A stretch of DNA of 64,000 nucleotides from Symsagittifera roscoffensis (Eukaryota > Xenacoelomorpha > Acoela > Convolutidae). The notes beneath the pieces are model-generated. The model did no database searches, was not told the origin of the DNA, and saw only the letters and a list, made by a program, of their open reading frames with translations. The position numbers were made by a program, and so were the translations under genes. The stretch covers positions 39,300,532 through 39,364,531 of the forward strand of contig NC_087064.1 in assembly GCF_963678635.1 (NCBI RefSeq), read 5' to 3'. Shown piece after piece: positions 63,019 through 64,000 of this stretch (positions are counted from its first letter, which is position 1; every line of letters starts with the position of its first letter).

Positions 63019-64000
63019 TCAAATGCGGGTAATACAGAAAAATGTTTTCCCGATCGCTTTTTGCCAGCGATTGGAGAAAAAAGTGTATGTCATAGTTTGA
63101 CAAATAATGAGCTACAACTAGAATGTAATTTGTTGTTTTTCTATTAACCTTACACTCATTATGTGCCCAAACCAAGAACTTGTAGGTGTAATGGCAATGA
63201 TCAGGTAACACTTGATCATTGTCGGAAAAATTTTACTCGCATATCCAACAAACCGTAGAATTTTCCCGTTCCTGTTCTGTTATACCGGGGAAAGTGTAAT
63301 ATTTCTTTTTTTACGTAAATTTGTCTCGCTAATGACTCAAGGTAGCTAATTAGCTCTTCCATCACATTCGGTCCTCTTTTAAGCTCAAACTTTAACAGGA
63401 TTTTTTTTCCCCAAATTCGATTACCGCTAAGGCATAGCCGCACGGTTGATGGATTTCAATTGTTTGCGTGCTAGATTTTTGCGGTTCAGGTTGCGGTCCG
63501 TATACTGGTAAGATATGTGGCTCCAAATCAAAGTAAATTACTCTGGGTACGTAACAACAAGCTGTTAAGTTTTTGAAATTGTGATCATCTGTTCTCGGCT
63601 TGAGCATGTTATTACGACAGCTTAATCTTGGGAGCACAGTTCTTGATGTCTTCTCAGAGTTTCGAAAGAAGCGCATGTCTGGAAACATTTGCGACAAATC
63701 TCAGATTGGAATCGGTGCACTTTGTGTCACATGTACTCGACCTGTTTCTGGAGATCACTTATCAACACATAGTGGTCTGTTGATCCACCTGTCAGCAGCA
63801 ACAAGTCCACAATCAGGCTAGTAGTGAATCTGCTCGATACTCTTAAGGGGAACAATTCGCCATCGTTGTACCTGAACAGAAAAATAAATTTTATTTCTTG
63901 TTTAGAAATATAAAGGAGGTAAGACGTTGAATTGACATTTTTTCAGCCTTTCAAATCTGTCCATATCAATCAGACCCATTGGCATTTCGTATTCCCCATT

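Larger units (their letters stand above)
60647..64000 (-). pseudogene. Decayed protein-primed family B DNA polymerase (Polinton/Maverick or adintovirus-like), open at the right edge
   Basis: Read from 64000 down, the pieces are in the right order for a DNA_pol_B_2 protein. An N-terminal DMDRFERL and NDGELFPL block comes first, then a Cys/His finger with CRKCFQ and HQELC (about 63690). Next are the exonuclease block IYFDLEP (about 63529-63510), PDHCHYTYK (about 63203) and YGSLGDYRDLYLTTDVLLL (about 62620). Motif A reads ANNLYGG (about 62330), motif B is KLIVNSALGKTM (about 61856), motif C is YSDTDS (about 61569-61552), and the C-terminal block is NKLALSPFESKR (about 61003). The pieces lie in different frames, with stops between them and about 330 bp lacking a match before the C-terminal block, so the gene is dead. 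Polymerases of this kind replicate linear element ends using a terminal protein primer. Confidence 0.88.

Noticed and set aside
63600-63821. 73-codon plus-strand frame at the right end
   Set aside because: Antisense to the N-terminal part of the polymerase remnant, including its Cys/His finger.
1-64000. CRISPR arrays, bacterial operons, rRNA genes
   Set aside because: No regularly spaced short repeats with unique spacers, no rRNA signature, and the genes have spliceosomal introns.

Overview
This is a window of an animal nuclear genome, or that of a close animal relative. It is AT-rich, its protein-coding exons are short and richer in G+C than their surroundings, the introns are GT-AG, and most of the DNA is repeats. 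Two housekeeping genes were rebuilt exon by exon from conserved protein families, and both lie on the + strand. The species cannot be named from the sequence.

Gene 1 (13-14135) is an OST3/OST6-family gene (MAGT1/TUSC3), a thioredoxin-like subunit of the ER oligosaccharyltransferase. Its 5' end lies outside the window and four exons are visible. Gene 2 (14580-48538) is TM9SF1, a nine-transmembrane protein of the Golgi and endosomal membranes. All nine coding exons are present and sum to 605 codons plus stop. The two genes are head to tail, with 444 bp between the stop of one and the start of the next. An acceptor-like TTTCAG sits 6 bp before the second ATG. Both products act in the secretory pathway.

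The introns carry most of the other content. MAGT1 intron 151-9123 holds a degenerate tandem repeat, a 5'-truncated LINE (2745-4040), and a 2.6 kb tandem duplication that copied the LINE tail. Intron 10150-13661 holds a large foldback (11351-11986) and two shorter inverted repeats. TM9SF1 intron 4 (16882-44144, 27.3 kb) holds a decayed minus-strand LINE with endonuclease, reverse transcriptase, zinc-finger and SGNH-hydrolase remnants (18740-22975). It also holds three head-to-tail copies (24330-42118) of a 5-7 kb unit carrying unrecognised, decayed ORFs on both strands.

Downstream of TM9SF1 (48539-60640) I recognise no host gene. There are repeat families, tRNA-like segments, a 43-bp-arm hairpin (50710-50802) and a reverse-transcriptase scrap (53850-54150). 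The right end (60647-64000, minus strand) is a broken protein-primed family B DNA polymerase of the Polinton/Maverick or adintovirus-like type, which continues past the window edge.

The best candidates for something undescribed are three. One is a roughly 1 kb repeat family with a hairpin at each end whose copies nearly fill two TM9SF1 introns. The second is the LINE with an SGNH-hydrolase frame at its 3' end. The third is the triplicated unit with unrecognised compact ORF clusters.
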